Source of the DNA: Euglena gracilis
Taxonomy: Eukaryota > Euglenida > Euglenophyceae > Euglenales
Direction: 5' to 3'
DNA: 64,000 nt
Assembly: GCA_039621445.1 (NCBI GenBank)
Contig: CP154956.1
Location: 88,046,482-88,110,481, forward strand
Shown here: positions 34,120 through 45,999 of the stretch, piece by piece
Layout of the letters: each line of letters starts with the position of its first letter
Numbering within the stretch: position 1 is the stretch's first letter
Translations under genes and position numbers: made by a program
The notes under the pieces: model-generated
The model's input: only the letters and a program-made list of their open reading frames with translations
What the model was told of the DNA's origin: nothing
The model's database searches: none

Positions 34120-36400
34120 CAAATACGCACACACACACATTCAGATATTATATATATGTGTATATATATACACATATGTATACATATGTATATATTGGAA
34201 GCACGCATTTTAAAACTGTATATATATGTATATATATGTATATATATATATATATCTCTGTGTGTGTTTGTGTGTGTGTGTTATAGCAAATACACATACG
34301 TATGTGTGTGTGTTCTCAATGGACCTTTTAATGGCTCTTTCATCCTGCAAAAAAACAACAACGAACAACTCACCCAGCGGGAATAACCAATGCTAAAAAC
34401 TTAGCCACGCCTCAAGATCTTAAACCCCACTATGTGTTCAACACACACTAAAATGAAGATACCTACCGCGCAGACAAGGGGGTGTTCGTTGGCCAAAGGT
34501 GTCCGGATGCACCAGGAAATTCTTCCTTTGCCTCAGCCGGAGGGCAATACTCTGCATTTGTTTCATGTGAAACAACCAAAAAAATAGTCAGGATGGTACG
34601 TACGACACGACGATGTTACGATGCTACGTACAACACAGGACGTTAAAACGACAAATTCAAACACTGGGGGGGGGCATTGGTGGATAGTGGTGTGTGTCCC
34701 CTTAAGACCAGTCGGCTGAAATAGCCACTTGTCTTGCCCTGACGTCTGGTGACTATTTTTCTGACACTTTTTTTGTGGGTTCCGGTCCGGAGCACATGCC
34801 ACTCAACATTTTCAGTAATGGCAGAGTTGAAGTTGGGGGTTGCCCTGGATCACCCTGAAATCTGTCCTCAAGCTCAGAGGCTTCATTGGAGCCCAAGAGA
34901 CGAGCAACGTACCTCCCCACCCCCTTGCCCAACAGCCACCAACGTTTGTCCCCGGAGGGGGGGGGGCGGTCGCTAAAACAGTCAATGTTCGTCTCCGACC
35001 AGGGAGGGGGTGGTTGTTCGACAGGGGTTGACCCCAGGTTCGGAGGTTGGGGAAAAATTGGCCAAAGATGGGGGTATATGGCGATTTTAGGCCAACTTTT
35101 TCATCCAACAATCCAACAATTATTGAACAAAAATCGTGTGCAAAAAGATCACATCTGATCCGTGGGGGGGTCAGACAAGCCTGGTCGTTGAAGAAGGGGG
35201 GGGGAGCGGGAGGTATACAGCCACCCTGAAAATACAGGCGTGCCCACATTTTCTTATTCCAATGGGGAGAATTAGCGCCTCCCATGGAATTGACGAGAAG
35301 TATAAATTTCATAGAATGATATATTTTTTGATAATAATATTTGAACAAATGAACCGGATTAAACTGAAAATTCGGCACTCGAAAGCAACTTGATTAGCCT
35401 TAATTAACACTGAAAAAATTGCCAGATCCACACTGCTGCAACAGTCATGCCATACAACCCCGTCCGGGAGGGAGAGGCAGTGCGAGATATATGTGCATCT
35501 GAAGCAGTCGTGGCTCAGGCTTGAGCTGGATGGCCTCACTGAGCTGGGGGGAGAACATTTTTTTTTGACCAGCCCGAGATTTTGAGAGTGGGTCTCAGAT
35601 TTTGGTGTACTGGGACAGTCTTTTGTATGTTCTATGTATCTTGCAAGGCAAACTGTTGCATTTGACACGTGGGTCACCAAAACTGTTTTGATGTGCCACA
35701 AATGCAAAATTCAGAAATGCAAACCGTCGATTGATTCTGCTGCCTTTGATAATCCGCCGTTAGCTGTCGATAGCCCCACCAGCAACTTTAGGTACAGAAA
35801 ATAGGGGAATGGGGTGCATGTCAACAGCATGGGACTCATCGGATTCATCGCCATATGTAGCATTCAATCACAGTCACTTCAACCTTTTTGGTGGTAGAAA
35901 GCAGGAATGGAGATACATTACACGTGAGCCGCGACTGGCCGAGATGCCCACCGTGGCGACACAGCGCTTGAATCGCCGCAACAGGAACTGTTCCCCTTCG
36001 TCTCAGCACGGCAGCCGCAGACAACAAAATATTAGTCGGAACGCTGATCTTCCGGATGAATGTTTTCTCGGGGGCAGATTCAATCTTTTGGATTGAATCC
36101 CGGCCAAAAAAATCACGACCACAACAATCACTTTAATTATTCTAAAACCCCATCCATCACCAGTAAGTCACTGAAACCCTCACCCCTGAGTGTTGGCAAA
36201 GCTAGGATCCAGGGGAAATTGGGTACAAATATGCCAAAAACAGCCACAAAACGGTCCAAAAACAATATCCAGCACCGGTCAACTCCTGGTTTTTTGCCAC
36301 CCCAAAAAATCAGAGTGGCAAGGAAACCATTCAATCTCCAGAAAAAGAAACGCTGTTCAGTCACCCCTTCTCCTCCAGGGGGTGAGCCGGGCACAGCCCC
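34118..36400. other. No supported gene
   Basis: 34150-34320 is a TATATGTA/GTGT-rich tract. 34660-35250 holds poly-G blocks. Weak frames at 35309-35707 and 35845-36096 have no splice support. Confidence 0.35.
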
Positions 36401-36406
36401 ACCAAC

Positions 36407-36516
36407 CATTCAGCGGCCGCGGTGGCGGGGTCGTCCAGCGAGAACGGCAGCGCGAGGCCCACCACCAGCAGGATTTCCACCAGGGCAGCGAAGTACGGGT
36501 TGGTCTGAAGCAGGAA
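36407..36516 (-). CDS. Hydrophobic exon FLLQTNPYFAALVEILLVVG
   Basis: Acceptor CCCACACCCAG, then FLLQTNPYFAALVEILLVVG, LALPFSLDDPATAAAEW, ending before GTTGGT. One transmembrane helix is likely. NP.F..L.E.L....LPF resembles the PPWF...E..FQLPFF signature of EXPERA-domain membrane proteins, but a single exon cannot establish this. High GC against AT-rich flanks supports coding. Confidence 0.55.
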
Positions 36517-36609
36517 CTGGGTGTGGGCCGCGGTGGGCGGGAAGAGGGACGGGGACCGGAGGCGACAGGGGGGAGGGGGGGGCTATGTTGTCTGGAAATG
36601 AGACACGGG

Positions 36610-37370
36610 GAAAAAAAACACAAAACCCCTGAATTTTGGCAAATTTGAAGTTAAAAAGAAACCTCGAAAACAAACCACCAACGAAGCAAGGGCAGACCAT
36701 GGCTGCAAAACCCCCGATACGGAGTCAAGCGATGGTGCCATTTAGGGGAAAAAAGATGAATACTTTTGGGTGCATACAACTTTCTTTTTCACCAGAGGTA
36801 CTCAAATTTGTATAAGAATTGCACATTTTGGGGGGAAATAGGAGCAATTTTGGCCACAACTGAAGGCTGCAGAAGGTCATAGAGGCCACCACAAAAATTT
36901 TGACTTCCCCCCCAAATATAACCCCCCACCTGAGGGTCTTGAAATCCCATCCAAATGTAAAGGCCGGGGGGCTGCATATTTGGGGGGTTTACAGGGGGGG
37001 GGGGTGAAGGACACGATATGACAGGGGGAAAAAAGCTTTGGTTCAACGCTGTCAACCAGCTGAGAAATTCAAAAATGACTACTGTCCAAACTCGAAATGA
37101 ACCTGTCCTCCCTTGTGTGTCTGCGCATCAGAAAAGATGTCCTTATTTCGCCAATTATGGGTGGCTTTTTGGGAATAATAAATAATAATCTAAAAATAAT
37201 ATGACAATAAAATTGGCATGTCCCACGCCGCACAGAAAATTAAGGCAAGGTTCAAAGCCGCTCGCGATCGTCCCCAGGGAGGGAAGAGCTGCTGCATCAC
37301 CATGCCCATCACCTGTGCAACGACATTGTCAGTGGGGGACGATATGCCAACGTTGTCTCAGGGGGGGGGG
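36610..37370. other. No supported gene
   Basis: AT-rich intron-like sequence with CCCCCCAAATATAACCCCCC phrases at 36905-36990 like those at 13970-14010. Confidence 0.35.
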
Positions 37371-37377
37371 GTGAGGC

Positions 37378-37902
37378 CAGGGTTTGATAACAGGGCAGGT
37401 GGGGGTGGGTATGACCCCTCCCTCCATTCCAGCGGGGGGCACCCCCCCACCTGAATGTCCAGATGACCGTCAGGAGGACTAGGAGGGACTAGGAGGGGGG
37501 GGGGCACCCCCCGACCTAGGCCCCGTATAAACCCCCCCCACCTATAAGAAACCCGTTTCTTATAGGTGGGATTCCAAAAATGGCCCGAGGGGTTTCTTAT
37601 AGGTGGGGGTTTCTTATAGGTGGGTTTCAATGTCCGAAAAAGTTTTGAGCCGACAAAAAGCCAAAAGTGGCCAAAAACGGTCAAAAATTTCCTTCGGCGC
37701 CTTCGGCGCCGAAGAAAAAAGGGGGTGGTTGGGTTCAAAGCTCCCCAGGGGTTTCTCATAGGTGGGGGTTTCTTATAGGTGGGCGTCGGTCCGAAAATGC
37801 CCAAAGGGTTTCTTATAGGTGGGGGTTTCTTATAGAGGGGGGTTTCTTACAGGTGGGGGGGGGTTTACACCCTTACACCATACACCCTTACATCGAACCC
37901 TG
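37378..37902. mobile_element. hAT-type element with internal TTTCTTATAGGTGGG repeats
   Basis: CAGGGTTTGATAACAGG and CATCGAACCCTG ends; flanks ggtgaggc and agttaggc match at 6 of 8. Inside, 37550-37855 holds about eight copies of GGGTTTCTTATAGGTGGG in both orientations plus the CCTTCGGCGCCTTCGGCGCC hairpin, probably a nested element. Confidence 0.7.
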
Positions 37903-38468
37903 AGTTAGGCCACTTTGAGAAGACTCCCGTTTTTTGGCTTTTTGTGTCGTGCAGATTGTCTCTCTCAATGATTAACTGACCGCTGGCTAACTGACGTTTT
38001 TGTGTTGATAATTCAGAAGGCTCACTGTTGCAAACCTTTAGCATTCATAATTTTGAAATATGATAGACACTCTCTCAGAAATTAATATCAACACCTCATG
38101 ACAGCTCAACATCATCCTGATGGGGAACATACTTGAGAAGCACAAGATACTTCTGGATCGAACCAGCCAGAATTCATCTTGTGAACCATTGCGATAAAGT
38201 ACAAGACCACTGTCGGTCACCGGCCGCTGCTTCTGGAACCGTGAGAGCCATTTTTCTTTAAACCCCTGTGGCGTCAAAATAAACACCAAATTAAAGGTTT
38301 AATCCCGGGCAGGGGCACCCGGACAATATTATAAAGTTATACTTTCATTCCAAAAGAAATTTGGAAGTTGAAGAGGACATGGTAGAACTTTTCCGGGGAT
38401 GTGCTTAAGGCTATTTGTGTTTAAGGCTACCCCACTTCTCGAGAAGGCAATGAATAACAAAAAGTTGG

Positions 38469-38540
<72 letters not shown>

Positions 38541-38546
38541 GCACAC
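38469..38546. repeat. (CA)n microsatellite
   Basis: About 36 CA units 64 bp downstream (minus-strand sense) of a supported exon. Confidence 0.98.
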
Positions 38547-38609
38547 ACTAAAAAAGGGACGCGAATGGGAGATGTGGCTGCTCCGGCCAAGCAGCGGCCT
38601 GCGCTGCAC

Positions 38610-38733
38610 CTGGAACGCCGTCATGACGCGGCTGAAGGCGAGGCTGTGGTCCGCCACCAGCAGCGGGGGCAGCGCCGCAAACACGACGGAGGCGTTGAGG
38701 AAGAGGTCCATCACGATGTGATTGGAGTTGGAC
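38610..38733 (-). CDS. Exon IVMDLFLNASVVFAALPPLL
   Basis: Acceptor GCCACACACAG, 124 bp, donor TTCCAG|GTGCAG. It reads SNSNHIVMDLFLNASVVFAA, LPPLLVADHSLAFSRVMTAF, Q. GC content is far above the flanks. It has a hydrophobic centre and may be a membrane segment. Family unknown. One of the best-delimited exons in the window. Confidence 0.65.
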
Positions 38734-38799
38734 CTGTGTGTGGCAACAAAAAAAGGCAAACACAACTGTATCAAAAATAACATAAATAAAATATATTAA

Positions 38800-39000
38800 A
38801 TATGTTACCCCCCTGGGCAATTGTCGCGCGACAAATTGGGCAGCACGGATGGGGAGTGACAATTTCCCGGGGTGACAAATTGGCCGGCACAGAGGAAGGT
38901 GACAATTGCCCGGGGCGTCAATTGCCCAGGGGCGTCAATTGCCACCCATGAAAGCCACATTTAAACCAAATGACCAAGAACACCATCTGAAACACAAATG
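38800..39000. repeat. Dispersed repeat, GTGACAATTTCCCGGGG family
   Basis: CAATTGTCGCGCGACAAATT, then GTGACAATTTCCCGGGG and several GGCGTCAATTGCCC copies, then CACCATCTGAAACACAA. Same order as 7360-7490. Confidence 0.85.
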
Positions 39001-39379
39001 TGCGCAGGTAAAATGCACCTATGGTCGTGATCATAGGTGATCATACCATTGCTTAGCGACCCCCGGGGGGGGTAACTTTCCAGTCTGAAAAAACTAGTCA
39101 GTCATTTTCCCCCCCCAAAAAACCAGTCGGTCACTTTACCTCCCGGGGGGGGGGATCGGCCACTCTTGAATGACGAGTAGGAGGCAATGAAAATTTGCCA
39201 AAAAACTTCAAAAAATACAAAAAATTTCCGACGCCTTCGGCGCCAGGCCAGCCACCATTTTCGGGCCTACCCCACCCCTGCGGTAGGTAGGAACCCCCCG
39301 GGATCCTTGGCTAAAAACCAGTCAGTCGCTCTGAAAAAACCAGTCAGTCACCCTCCTCGGGGGGGGGGGACAGGTGTTA
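39001..39379. repeat. Repeats with CCAGTCAGTCAC phrases and a GC hairpin core
   Basis: AAAACCAGTCGGTCACTTTA-like phrases recur three to four times. GACGCCTTCGGCGCCAGGC lies at 39228-39247, preceded by the AAAATTTCC core. Confidence 0.6.
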
Positions 39380-39640
39380 AGCAATGGTATTGTCGTGATA
39401 TTGTGCAGAGCGTTTGGGAAGCAAAAGTTCTCAGCACGTTGCAAGCGAAATAGAAGATCAATCGAGTCGTCGGCGAAGAGAAAGTTCGCAGTGCAATACT
39501 GCAAACGGGGGGGGGGTGAGAAATTGGACAGCACAGAGGTGGGTGCACGCAATTTCCCGGGGTGACAAATTGGCCGGCACAGCCAGGGGTGACAATTGCC
39601 CGGGGGCGTCAATTGCCCGGGGCAGCGGGTAGAGCATATA
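39380..39640. repeat. Dispersed repeat, uninterrupted copy (empty site for 7568-7751)
   Basis: GTGCAGAGCGTTTGGGAAGC, AGCACGTTGCAAGCGAAATA and GAAAGTTCGCAGTGCAATAC are continuous here, whereas the 7.5-7.8 kb copy is split by an insertion. Confidence 0.85.
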
Positions 39641-40164
39641 AAAAAATACATTTAAAATACAAATACAAAAAAAATTAAAATAATGCACTAAACCCTTAAA
39701 ACAATAAAAAATGGATATAGTGGAATAATTAATATCAGAAAATCAGAAAAAAATAAACTGTTCTGCATACAACAATCAAAATGTCTGCTGAATGACACTT
39801 CACACTAAAATGTGTGCAATGGCTTTTGCACCCATCATCGCACACCCATAGAGCATGAGATATACGAAAGATAGGGCGCTGAACACCACCAGCTGTCGCA
39901 GTCAGGGCTGCGGGTTAATTAACATACAAAAATGAGAAACGAATCAGAAATCATTTTGATTTGGTCGATTCTCTGGACACCGTGGGAGAAATTTACTGTG
40001 TGTCTGTCTGTTTGCGTGTGTGAATGCAACACATTGCTTGAATAGACGTGATGTGGATGATGGCTGTTAAATGCATTGCAGCAAGAAATTGCCACACGGA
40101 GGAAAGGTCTCTCATATTGTGGGTGGGACACAGAATAGCGACATTGCCGCAGACGACCCCCCAC
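39641..40164. other. No supported gene
   Basis: AT-rich. The downstream tail of a long minus-strand frame lies here beyond a likely GTGGGG donor at 40164. Confidence 0.35.
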
Positions 40165-40698
40165 CTGCCAAGTCAGCCGATACCCATACACATACAGGCT
40201 GTGAGGGACAGGGTAAGGGCAAACACCCCCCATGAGAGGCTTTTCCATGGTGCTCGGACTTACACAGCCCATGGGCCGGCACGGGCTTTTGGCTACAGCC
40301 CCACACGGCCCTGGCCGTAACAGCCGGTTGGAATCTGGCAGCTGGTCTCGCAGCCCGTTGCTGAGGACCAGCCGCAGTCTGCGCCAGGCTGCTTGTTTTA
40401 AGACCCCAGGGGGGGGGGGCACCCCTGAACAACCCAAAATCGGGCCGTCTATGAGTTTGCCCAAACTTTCACTTCGCGCCGGAACCCATAACCCCCCGGG
40501 GTCGTTTCCCCGTACCTCTGTCAGGGTCCTCGGTAACATCCCACAGGGGAACAAGGGGGGGGGGTTCCGAGTCAAAAAGAAGCCTGGCCCGCGCAGCACG
40601 ACCCAGCCCCCGAGGCCCGCCAGCAGCGGCTGGCCGCCGGTCTGGTGGGACGCAATCCCCCTCCTCGCAGCGGGGCCACAGGGGGTGCCAAGTCGTGC
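40165..40698 (-). CDS. Exon interrupted by a 202-bp hAT-type element
   Basis: Acceptor CCTGTCGACAG at the right, donor TTGGCAG|GTGGGG at the left. It reads ARLGTPCGPAARRGIASHQT, GGQPLLAGLGGWVVLR up to the element, then RLRLVLSNGLRDQLPDSNRL and PYPVPHSLYVYGYRLTWQ after it. The frame is the same on both sides and stays open through the element. Without the insertion the exon would be 324 bp. Family unknown. Confidence 0.45.
40385..40586. mobile_element. hAT-type MITE inside a predicted exon (copy t)
   Basis: CAGGCTGCTTGTTTTAAGAC and GTCAAAAAGAAGCCTG ends; flanks gtctgcgc (40377-40384) and gcccgcgc (40587-40594) match at 6 of 8. Element plus duplication is 210 bp, 70 codons, leaving the frame unchanged. 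Confidence 0.7.
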
Positions 40699-40699
40699 C

Positions 40700-41708
40700 T
40701 GTCGACAGGCTTCCTGTTTTGAACGCGGAGGGGGGTCGGTGTCCCCCACCAGCATTCATCATAAGGCCGGGTGTGGGGTGGGCAAGGAACCACGCACCCC
40801 CAAATAATTGCCCCATGATTCGGACACTCGGTTCACATATCAGAGGGAGGGCACTATTATTACACTATTAGTATATGCTATTCGGGGGGGGGATTCTTTG
40901 GAAAACAGGCCCCTGCAGGAATGCCCTCAAAATGCCCATTTTCCCCAAAAATGAAATTTTTTAGGACCCTCCTGTCAAGATACGTGTTTTTTTGTATGCA
41001 AAAAAAGTGTTTCAGAAAAAATTGGCAGTTTTTTTGTGACCTGACAGGTTGCAAAACAGTCACAACGTTCGAGCTCAAGGGGGGGGGGAGCTTCCAATGT
41101 TTGGATTTTTATGTATAATCCCTGGGAGGGGCTATTACTTGGGGGGTTGGGGGGGGGGGCTATTGTTGAGGTGGGGTTCTGGGGTCGGACGGTGAACTCT
41201 CTCCAAATCAAGACCCAGGGTCTGCTTTTTTGGGTCCGTTGCTGAAAATCCCAAGGGGGGTCTCTGGGTTTGGGGGGTCTACCGCCAGGATGGTCAAAAA
41301 TAGGTCCAAAAGGGGGCAATTTTTGGCAAAAAAGCAAAAAAAACTCAAAATTGCCAATTTTGACACATGCAACAGGGCAAAAATTGAAAAATGTCAAAAA
41401 AATCACTCACTTTGGAGCATTTTCACAGTTTTAGGGGGGGTCGACTTTTTGGATTTTCCCCAAGAATCTCGAGGGGGTAGGTTGGTAAGTCGACAGGCAG
41501 GCAGGCAGGCAGATAGGCAAGTGGGTGAATAGGAAGGAAGGAAAGTTTTTTTTAAAACACTGTCCCCCTGCTTAAATCCTGCCTTCTCCACCCTCCCAAC
41601 AAAAGAAATTGGAGGCTCTGGGTGCCCACCTTTTGCAGGTCAGTTTTGCTGTACTATTTTTTTTAAAAAAAACAAAACACAAGATTGAAAACAATAATAA
41701 AACTATTA
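40700..41708. other. No supported gene
   Basis: GGGGGGCTATTACTTGGGGG-type foldbacks near 41110-41160, AAAATTGCCAATTTTG core, (GGCA)n at 41500. Intron-like. Confidence 0.35.
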
Positions 41709-42100
41709 CCCCCCCCTATGTCCAATGACCGGTAACCTCTGTCCTCTGACCGGGGGGGTGGTCGTTGGACATAGGGTAGTGACCAAAAAGGTGTCCTCTG
41801 ACTGGGGGGGGTGGTCGTTGGACATGGGGTCGAAAAAAAGTTGGTGGGCACCGGGGTCCCTACCCACCCAAAAATGCCCAAATTTTCCCTTCCGGTGCTT
41901 TGCGCCGAAATTTTTGGCAATTTTGGCAAATTTTGTCCAAAAAGTGTCAAAAATGGCATTTTGGCCAAATTTTTGGCAAAATTTTTCGTCCCGGCGTGAA
42001 GCACCAGGACCAAAAATTTGGTCAAACCTCCGAAAAGGTGTCCTCTGACCGGGGGGGTGGTCATTGGACATAGGGGGGTCGTTGGACATAGGGGGGGGGG
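41709..42100. mobile_element. TA-flanked poly-C/poly-G MITE
   Basis: It begins CCCCCCCCTATGTCCAATGA and ends GTCGTTGGACATAGG plus a run of G, with TA on both sides (41707-08 and 42101-02). The interior repeats TGTCCTCTGACCGGGGGGGT in both orientations. It holds the AATTTTTGGCAAAATTTT core flanked by GGTGCTTTGCGCC and GGCGTGAAGCACC. Confidence 0.85.
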
Positions 42101-42229
42101 TAAAAAAAACAGAAAAAAAGTCATCCTTTTCTGATTTCGCTGTTTCAAAACAAAATGAGACCTTCCAATAGTCCTTCGATGTCCCTTTCATTCCTCTCAG
42201 TATTCCTTCATATTCCCACCCTTGCACCA

Positions 42230-42335
42230 TCGCACACTGGCAAACCCCGGCCAGAGCGCTAGCACCAGCCACGGCCGCGGGCGGCCCATATCGCGGTAAA
42301 TGGCATGGGCCACCGTGGGGGCAGTGCTGTCGGCC
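42230..42335 (-). CDS. Possible exon HAIYRDMGRPRPWLVLALWP
   Basis: A minus-strand segment after CGGCCGACAG reads APTVAHAIYRDMGRPRPW then LVLALWPGF, ending near G|GTTTGC. GC-rich, one hydrophobic stretch. Family unknown. Confidence 0.45.
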
Positions 42336-42484
42336 GACCACTGGTGCCGGTGGGGGCAGGCGTCCTCCGCTGTGGCATCCCCACCATGTCCGGGGGGGGG
42401 GGGGCATATGGACGAATGGGCCATCAAGACATGTGCGAAAACATGCGCTCGACAGTAAAACCATGTGTGGGACATGCCAACACG

Positions 42485-42570
42485 GGAAACTGTCACCTGA
42501 CAGGTCGGTTGGGACCGGGGACCCTGACAACTTCCCATGCCGGCAGGTCGGCTGATACCAAGGACCCTGA
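42485..42570. repeat. ACTGTCACCTGACAGGT repeat, short copy
   Basis: GGAAACTGTCACCTGACAGG, then GGGACCCTGACAACTTCCCA and a second GCAGGTCGGCTGATACCAAG. Family of 21535-21845. Confidence 0.8.
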
Positions 42571-42949
42571 GAGTTGGCGGCGGGGGGGGGGGTTGCGGAA
42601 AGTGTGCAATTTTGCCAGTACTTGGCCACTCCATTTCTGCACAGCTTTCCAGGCCCCCCCACTTGCTCCCACGCGGTCATTTCAAGCCATTCTGGGTGAA
42701 TACCATCATGGGTGAATGCTCGGACCCCCCCAAAAAGCGGCAACGTGTGGACTGCGTAGTCACATGCCGCTTCAGCTGCATGCCCTCGAAGCTTTCAAAC
42801 CTTATCGCACAATCTAGGAAACTAAAAAAACCGACTGTGGCCTGCTTGAAGAAGGGCCATACAAAATTTCCAAAATTGAAGCCGGGGCGAAGGAAAGGCG
42901 TCAGCAACGTATGGCGCGTGGGACAAGGACGGCCGCCGCCACTCCTTAC

Positions 42950-43019
42950 ACAAATGGAACAGCTGCGTCTGGCACCAAATGAAGGCAAACAGGAACACGG
43001 CATTGGGGTCCATCCGGAC
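42950..43019 (-). CDS. Exon VRMDPNAVFLFAFIWCQTQL
   Basis: Acceptor CCACATCCACAG, 70 bp, consensus donor T|GTAAGG. It reads VRMDPNAVFLFAFIWCQTQL FHL. A transmembrane-like core is possible. Well delimited, family unknown. The opposite strand also has an open frame (KKRQRVDCVVTCRFSCMP at 42.74 kb) that I do not favour. Confidence 0.6.
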
Positions 43020-43379
43020 CTGTGGATGTGGGGAGGTGGCAAGGTTGTTCAGCGGCAAATTTCTACGGTTCTTCCAGTTGGGTTGCCGGGAACAGCCTGT
43101 CGGCAGCGGGGTTTTGTGAAACACTCCTGGGAAGTGATTTTTTCAAAAAGTTGTCCGAAAACAATTTTTATTCGGATTTTTATGACCCTGAAAAGTGCTG
43201 TTTTGAACAAAAAGATCAAAATTCTCAAAAAAAAGCCGAGACACGTTGAGGTCCCTGTGAGGACAGGTGCAGGTGCAGGGGTTAGAGGACAGTTTCCGGG
43301 GGGTATGCATTCACATTCACCTGAAAATACCGCCTACACCTGCCCCAGTGCACGGCACTGCACAAGCTGGGATTGATTT

Positions 43380-43898
43380 CAGGGGTTTTCTTAAGGACCC
43401 CCATGGGGGGGGTCCAGCCTCCGGCTGTCAAAAGGCTGCTGGCTGGAAACGAGCTGCTGGCTGGACCCCCCCCCCGGGGGGGGGTAGGGGGAGGGGGAGT
43501 CCGGGGCTGGAGGGGGCTGGGCTGGGCTGGGTCGGTGAAAAACAAAATTCTCTAAAACATTTTTGCCTTCTCCACATTTTGATGGATGGAGCTGGATCAA
43601 GGCTGGGGGGCTGTGATGGAGGAACCTGTGATGAGGGGAAAAAATGCATGGATAGGTGAGCTGGGTAGCCCAGTTGGCTGGCCAGCCTGCGGCCGGCTAA
43701 AGTCGGGTCCAGCCTGCGGCCGGCTGGCCTGGCCTCCGGCCAGGCTGGACCCGACTTTATTTCACTCGACCCCCCCCCCCCGGGGGAGCTCCCAACCCCG
43801 ATTTGGGCTGCTGGCTGGATTTGCTCTCTCTTTGGGCTGCTGGCTGGCTGGACTCCCCCCCGGGGGATGGGGTACCCTTCGGCTTATGAAAACCCCTG
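43380..43898. mobile_element. hAT-type MITE, CAGGGGTTTTCTTAAG family
   Basis: CAGGGGTTTTCTTAAGG and CTTATGAAAACCCCTG ends. The interior parallels 61880-62391 (GCTGCTGGCTGGAAACGAGC, GGATGGAGCTGGATCAAGG, GCCTGCGGCCGGCTGGCC). Flanks attgattt and cttggctt match at only 5 of 8. Confidence 0.85.
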
Positions 43899-43905
43899 CT
43901 TGGCT

Positions 43906-44010
43906 TTTTGTGGCACGATGCGGAATCCCATTCGAACAGTAGGGTCCAAGACTCTCCGCCCCACTGCGGACCGACTCTCCCCCTCGCCCGGGCAGGGTTT
44001 GGCTTGGCAA
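43906..44010 (-). CDS. Possible exon abutting a MITE
   Basis: The minus strand reads GPQWGGESWTLLFEWDSASC up to the element boundary. Protein-like, but two other frames are open and no acceptor is clear. Confidence 0.25.
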
Positions 44011-44790
44011 ACAAAATCCGGTCAAAAATCACAACCCTTAGCTCAATAAGACTGGCCTCAATTTTGAAGAAACGTGGGCACACGTACCCACAGGCCGGGG
44101 GAGGCTTTGGGACTGGGGGTTGAGCATCACCCAGAAAAATTGGGGAGTACAAATAATCAGTGCCTCTGCTGCAAATTACGAGCAAACAAACAGCAAAGCA
44201 GACCAATAAAATTTTCGGGAAAAAACCTTCGCCATCCGTTTACTGGTAGGGAAGCAATATGGGAAGCCAGGTCGATTAAAGTCGGCAGTATCTCTGTCGT
44301 CGTCAAAAAGCTCAAAATTAAATATTCGATGTATCCGGAAAAAATAATTATTATATATTAAAGATTCAAAATTTTACTTTATACATGATAAAGAATATAA
44401 TATTCATATGTATATACGTTATGTGGATTATGTTTTTTCAAAAAAGGACAAGGGCAATGGTGTACTGTATGGCGATCCGGCCCAGGCCACTCATGACACG
44501 GTGCAGTCGGTGCCGGTGCTCAGTGTTTGGTGGTTGGGCGGCATGGTGCGGTGAGGGTGCGGCCCCAGAGGCCGGTGTGGGGGTGGGGTGTGACAGGAGC
44601 AGGCGCAGGGGAGGGCTGTGGGGGAGGCGGTGGCCGCTCCACCGAGGTGGGGGAGTTGCCCATCCACAGGAAGCTCGGTGCTGACTGTGATTGGCGAGAA
44701 TTAGCCACCAAAACGCACTTTGACGCCACTTCGGGGTATGCCCGATCGCCACCAAACCAGACCAGACGCATGGGCGATGTTCGCATGTGC
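44011..44790. other. No supported gene
   Basis: AT-rich 44140-44440, then GC-rich 44450-44790 with competing frames on both strands. Confidence 0.3.
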
Positions 44791-44793
44791 CAC

Positions 44794-45250
44794 CAGGGGT
44801 TTTCTTAAGGACTCGCTAGGTGGGGGTTGCGGGTCGGCTGGAAAACAGGTGCTGGCTGGACCCCCCCCCCTTGGGGTGGGCGTCCGGGGGGGGGGGCAAC
44901 CGGCTGGGAGCTGGACCCGGCGAGTGAACAAAAAAACAAAAAAAACAGCCCAACTGGGCCCAACTGGGCCCAATCCAACGGGTTGCATTTTTCAGCCAAA
45001 TTTTGGAGGTGAAGACCCCAAAACCAGCCCAAAAAAAAAGGACATTTTTGGGCACTTTTTTTTACCCCTTTCGCCCAAAACGTTTGGCGCTTTGCACCGT
45101 AAATTTTTCGGTCCAGTCTGGCTTCGCTGGGCTGGCCCAAAGTTTATTTCAGTAGAACCGCCCCCCGGGGAGGCCTGCAGCCTAGCTGGGCGGTGCTGGC
45201 GGGAAAAAAGGTGTTGGCTGGCTGGGCCCCTCTGGCTTGAGAAACCCCTG
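44794..45250. mobile_element. hAT-type MITE, CAGGGGTTTTCTTAAG family
   Basis: CAGGGGTTTTCTTAAGG and CTTGAGAAACCCCTG ends; flanks tgtgccac and gtgcccac are related with a one-base slip. It carries the GCACTTTTTTTTACCCC core and a GGCGCTTTGCACCGTAAA hairpin relic. Confidence 0.8.
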
Positions 45251-45439
45251 GTGCCCACACACCGGATAGGGAACAGGTCTTTTGCAACAAGACACCCTGC
45301 TGGAGGAACGGCCTGAAAGAAAAATCGGCATTCAGCACACGCACGGGAAATGGGAGGTGCACTTGAAAGCACCGCGGCACACCCAATACCGAAAATACGT
45401 GCCACACCACAACACAACACACGCCGCCAAAACCAAAAC

Positions 45440-45775
45440 CAAAAACGCAACTCCCCCGGGGGAGACTGGGGACCGGGCAGCCCTCAACCGGTCCAGCACG
45501 CCCCGAGACCGAGCTCGCTTGGCCTCCCGGGCCCGCTCCTTCACCTCCTCGCGGCGTTTGGCGTACGCCAGCAGCTGCTGCTCAGCCTCCGGACCCAACC
45601 CGGTGTGGACCACCGGGACCCCCCCCCCCCGGGGGCCCCCAGGGGGTGGGTGGCTGGGGGGCCCCCCTTCCCCCCGGTCTTCAGAAAAACCCCTGGTGTC
45701 GACCCCCCCCACCCGGCCTTCCCGTACAGCCCTGACCGTGGGGGCGTGTAGACCCATGGGAACCACAGCAACCAC
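45440..45775 (-). CDS. Exon with coiled-coil-like stretch, interrupted by an 85-bp MITE
   Basis: The minus strand reads MGLHAPTVRAVREGRVGG up to the element, then VHTGLGPEAEQQLLAYAKRR, EEVKERAREAKRARSRGVLD, RLR. The E/K/R-rich part should be a long helix. The frame is the same on both sides of the insertion and open through it. Exon borders are not certain. A plus-strand AAG|GTGAGT at about 45781 is a competing signal. Confidence 0.5.
45611..45695. mobile_element. 85-bp hAT-type MITE inside a predicted exon (copy b)
   Basis: The right end GTCTTCAGAAAAACCCCTG matches the family. The left end CACCGGGACCCC is degenerate. Flanks gtgtggac (45603-45610) and gtgtcgac (45696-45703) match at 7 of 8. 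Element plus duplication is 93 bp, 31 codons, with no stop in the host frame. Confidence 0.65.
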
Positions 45776-45999
45776 ACAAGGTGAGTGTATGTACCTACAG
45801 CGCTGGAATTACACCAGAGTTGCTCACCCGGCCAGGGGGAGCAACAAAAGAGCACTGGTGTAAGGGGTCCCTGGCCACTCACCACACAGCAAGCTGGGCC
45901 AGAAGCGAAGTCAGCGCCGGTCATAAATAGACAAGAAGCCGTAGTGAAACTAGGGGAGTCCCGGGATACCCACAGAAATTGGCCAGAAAATCGCAAAAA

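Noticed and set aside
39440-39550. FLFADDSIDLLF reading, resembling a reverse-transcriptase FADD box
   Set aside because: Only one short motif, no other RT blocks nearby, and the paralogous repeat at 7.5-7.8 kb does not keep the frame. Probably chance.
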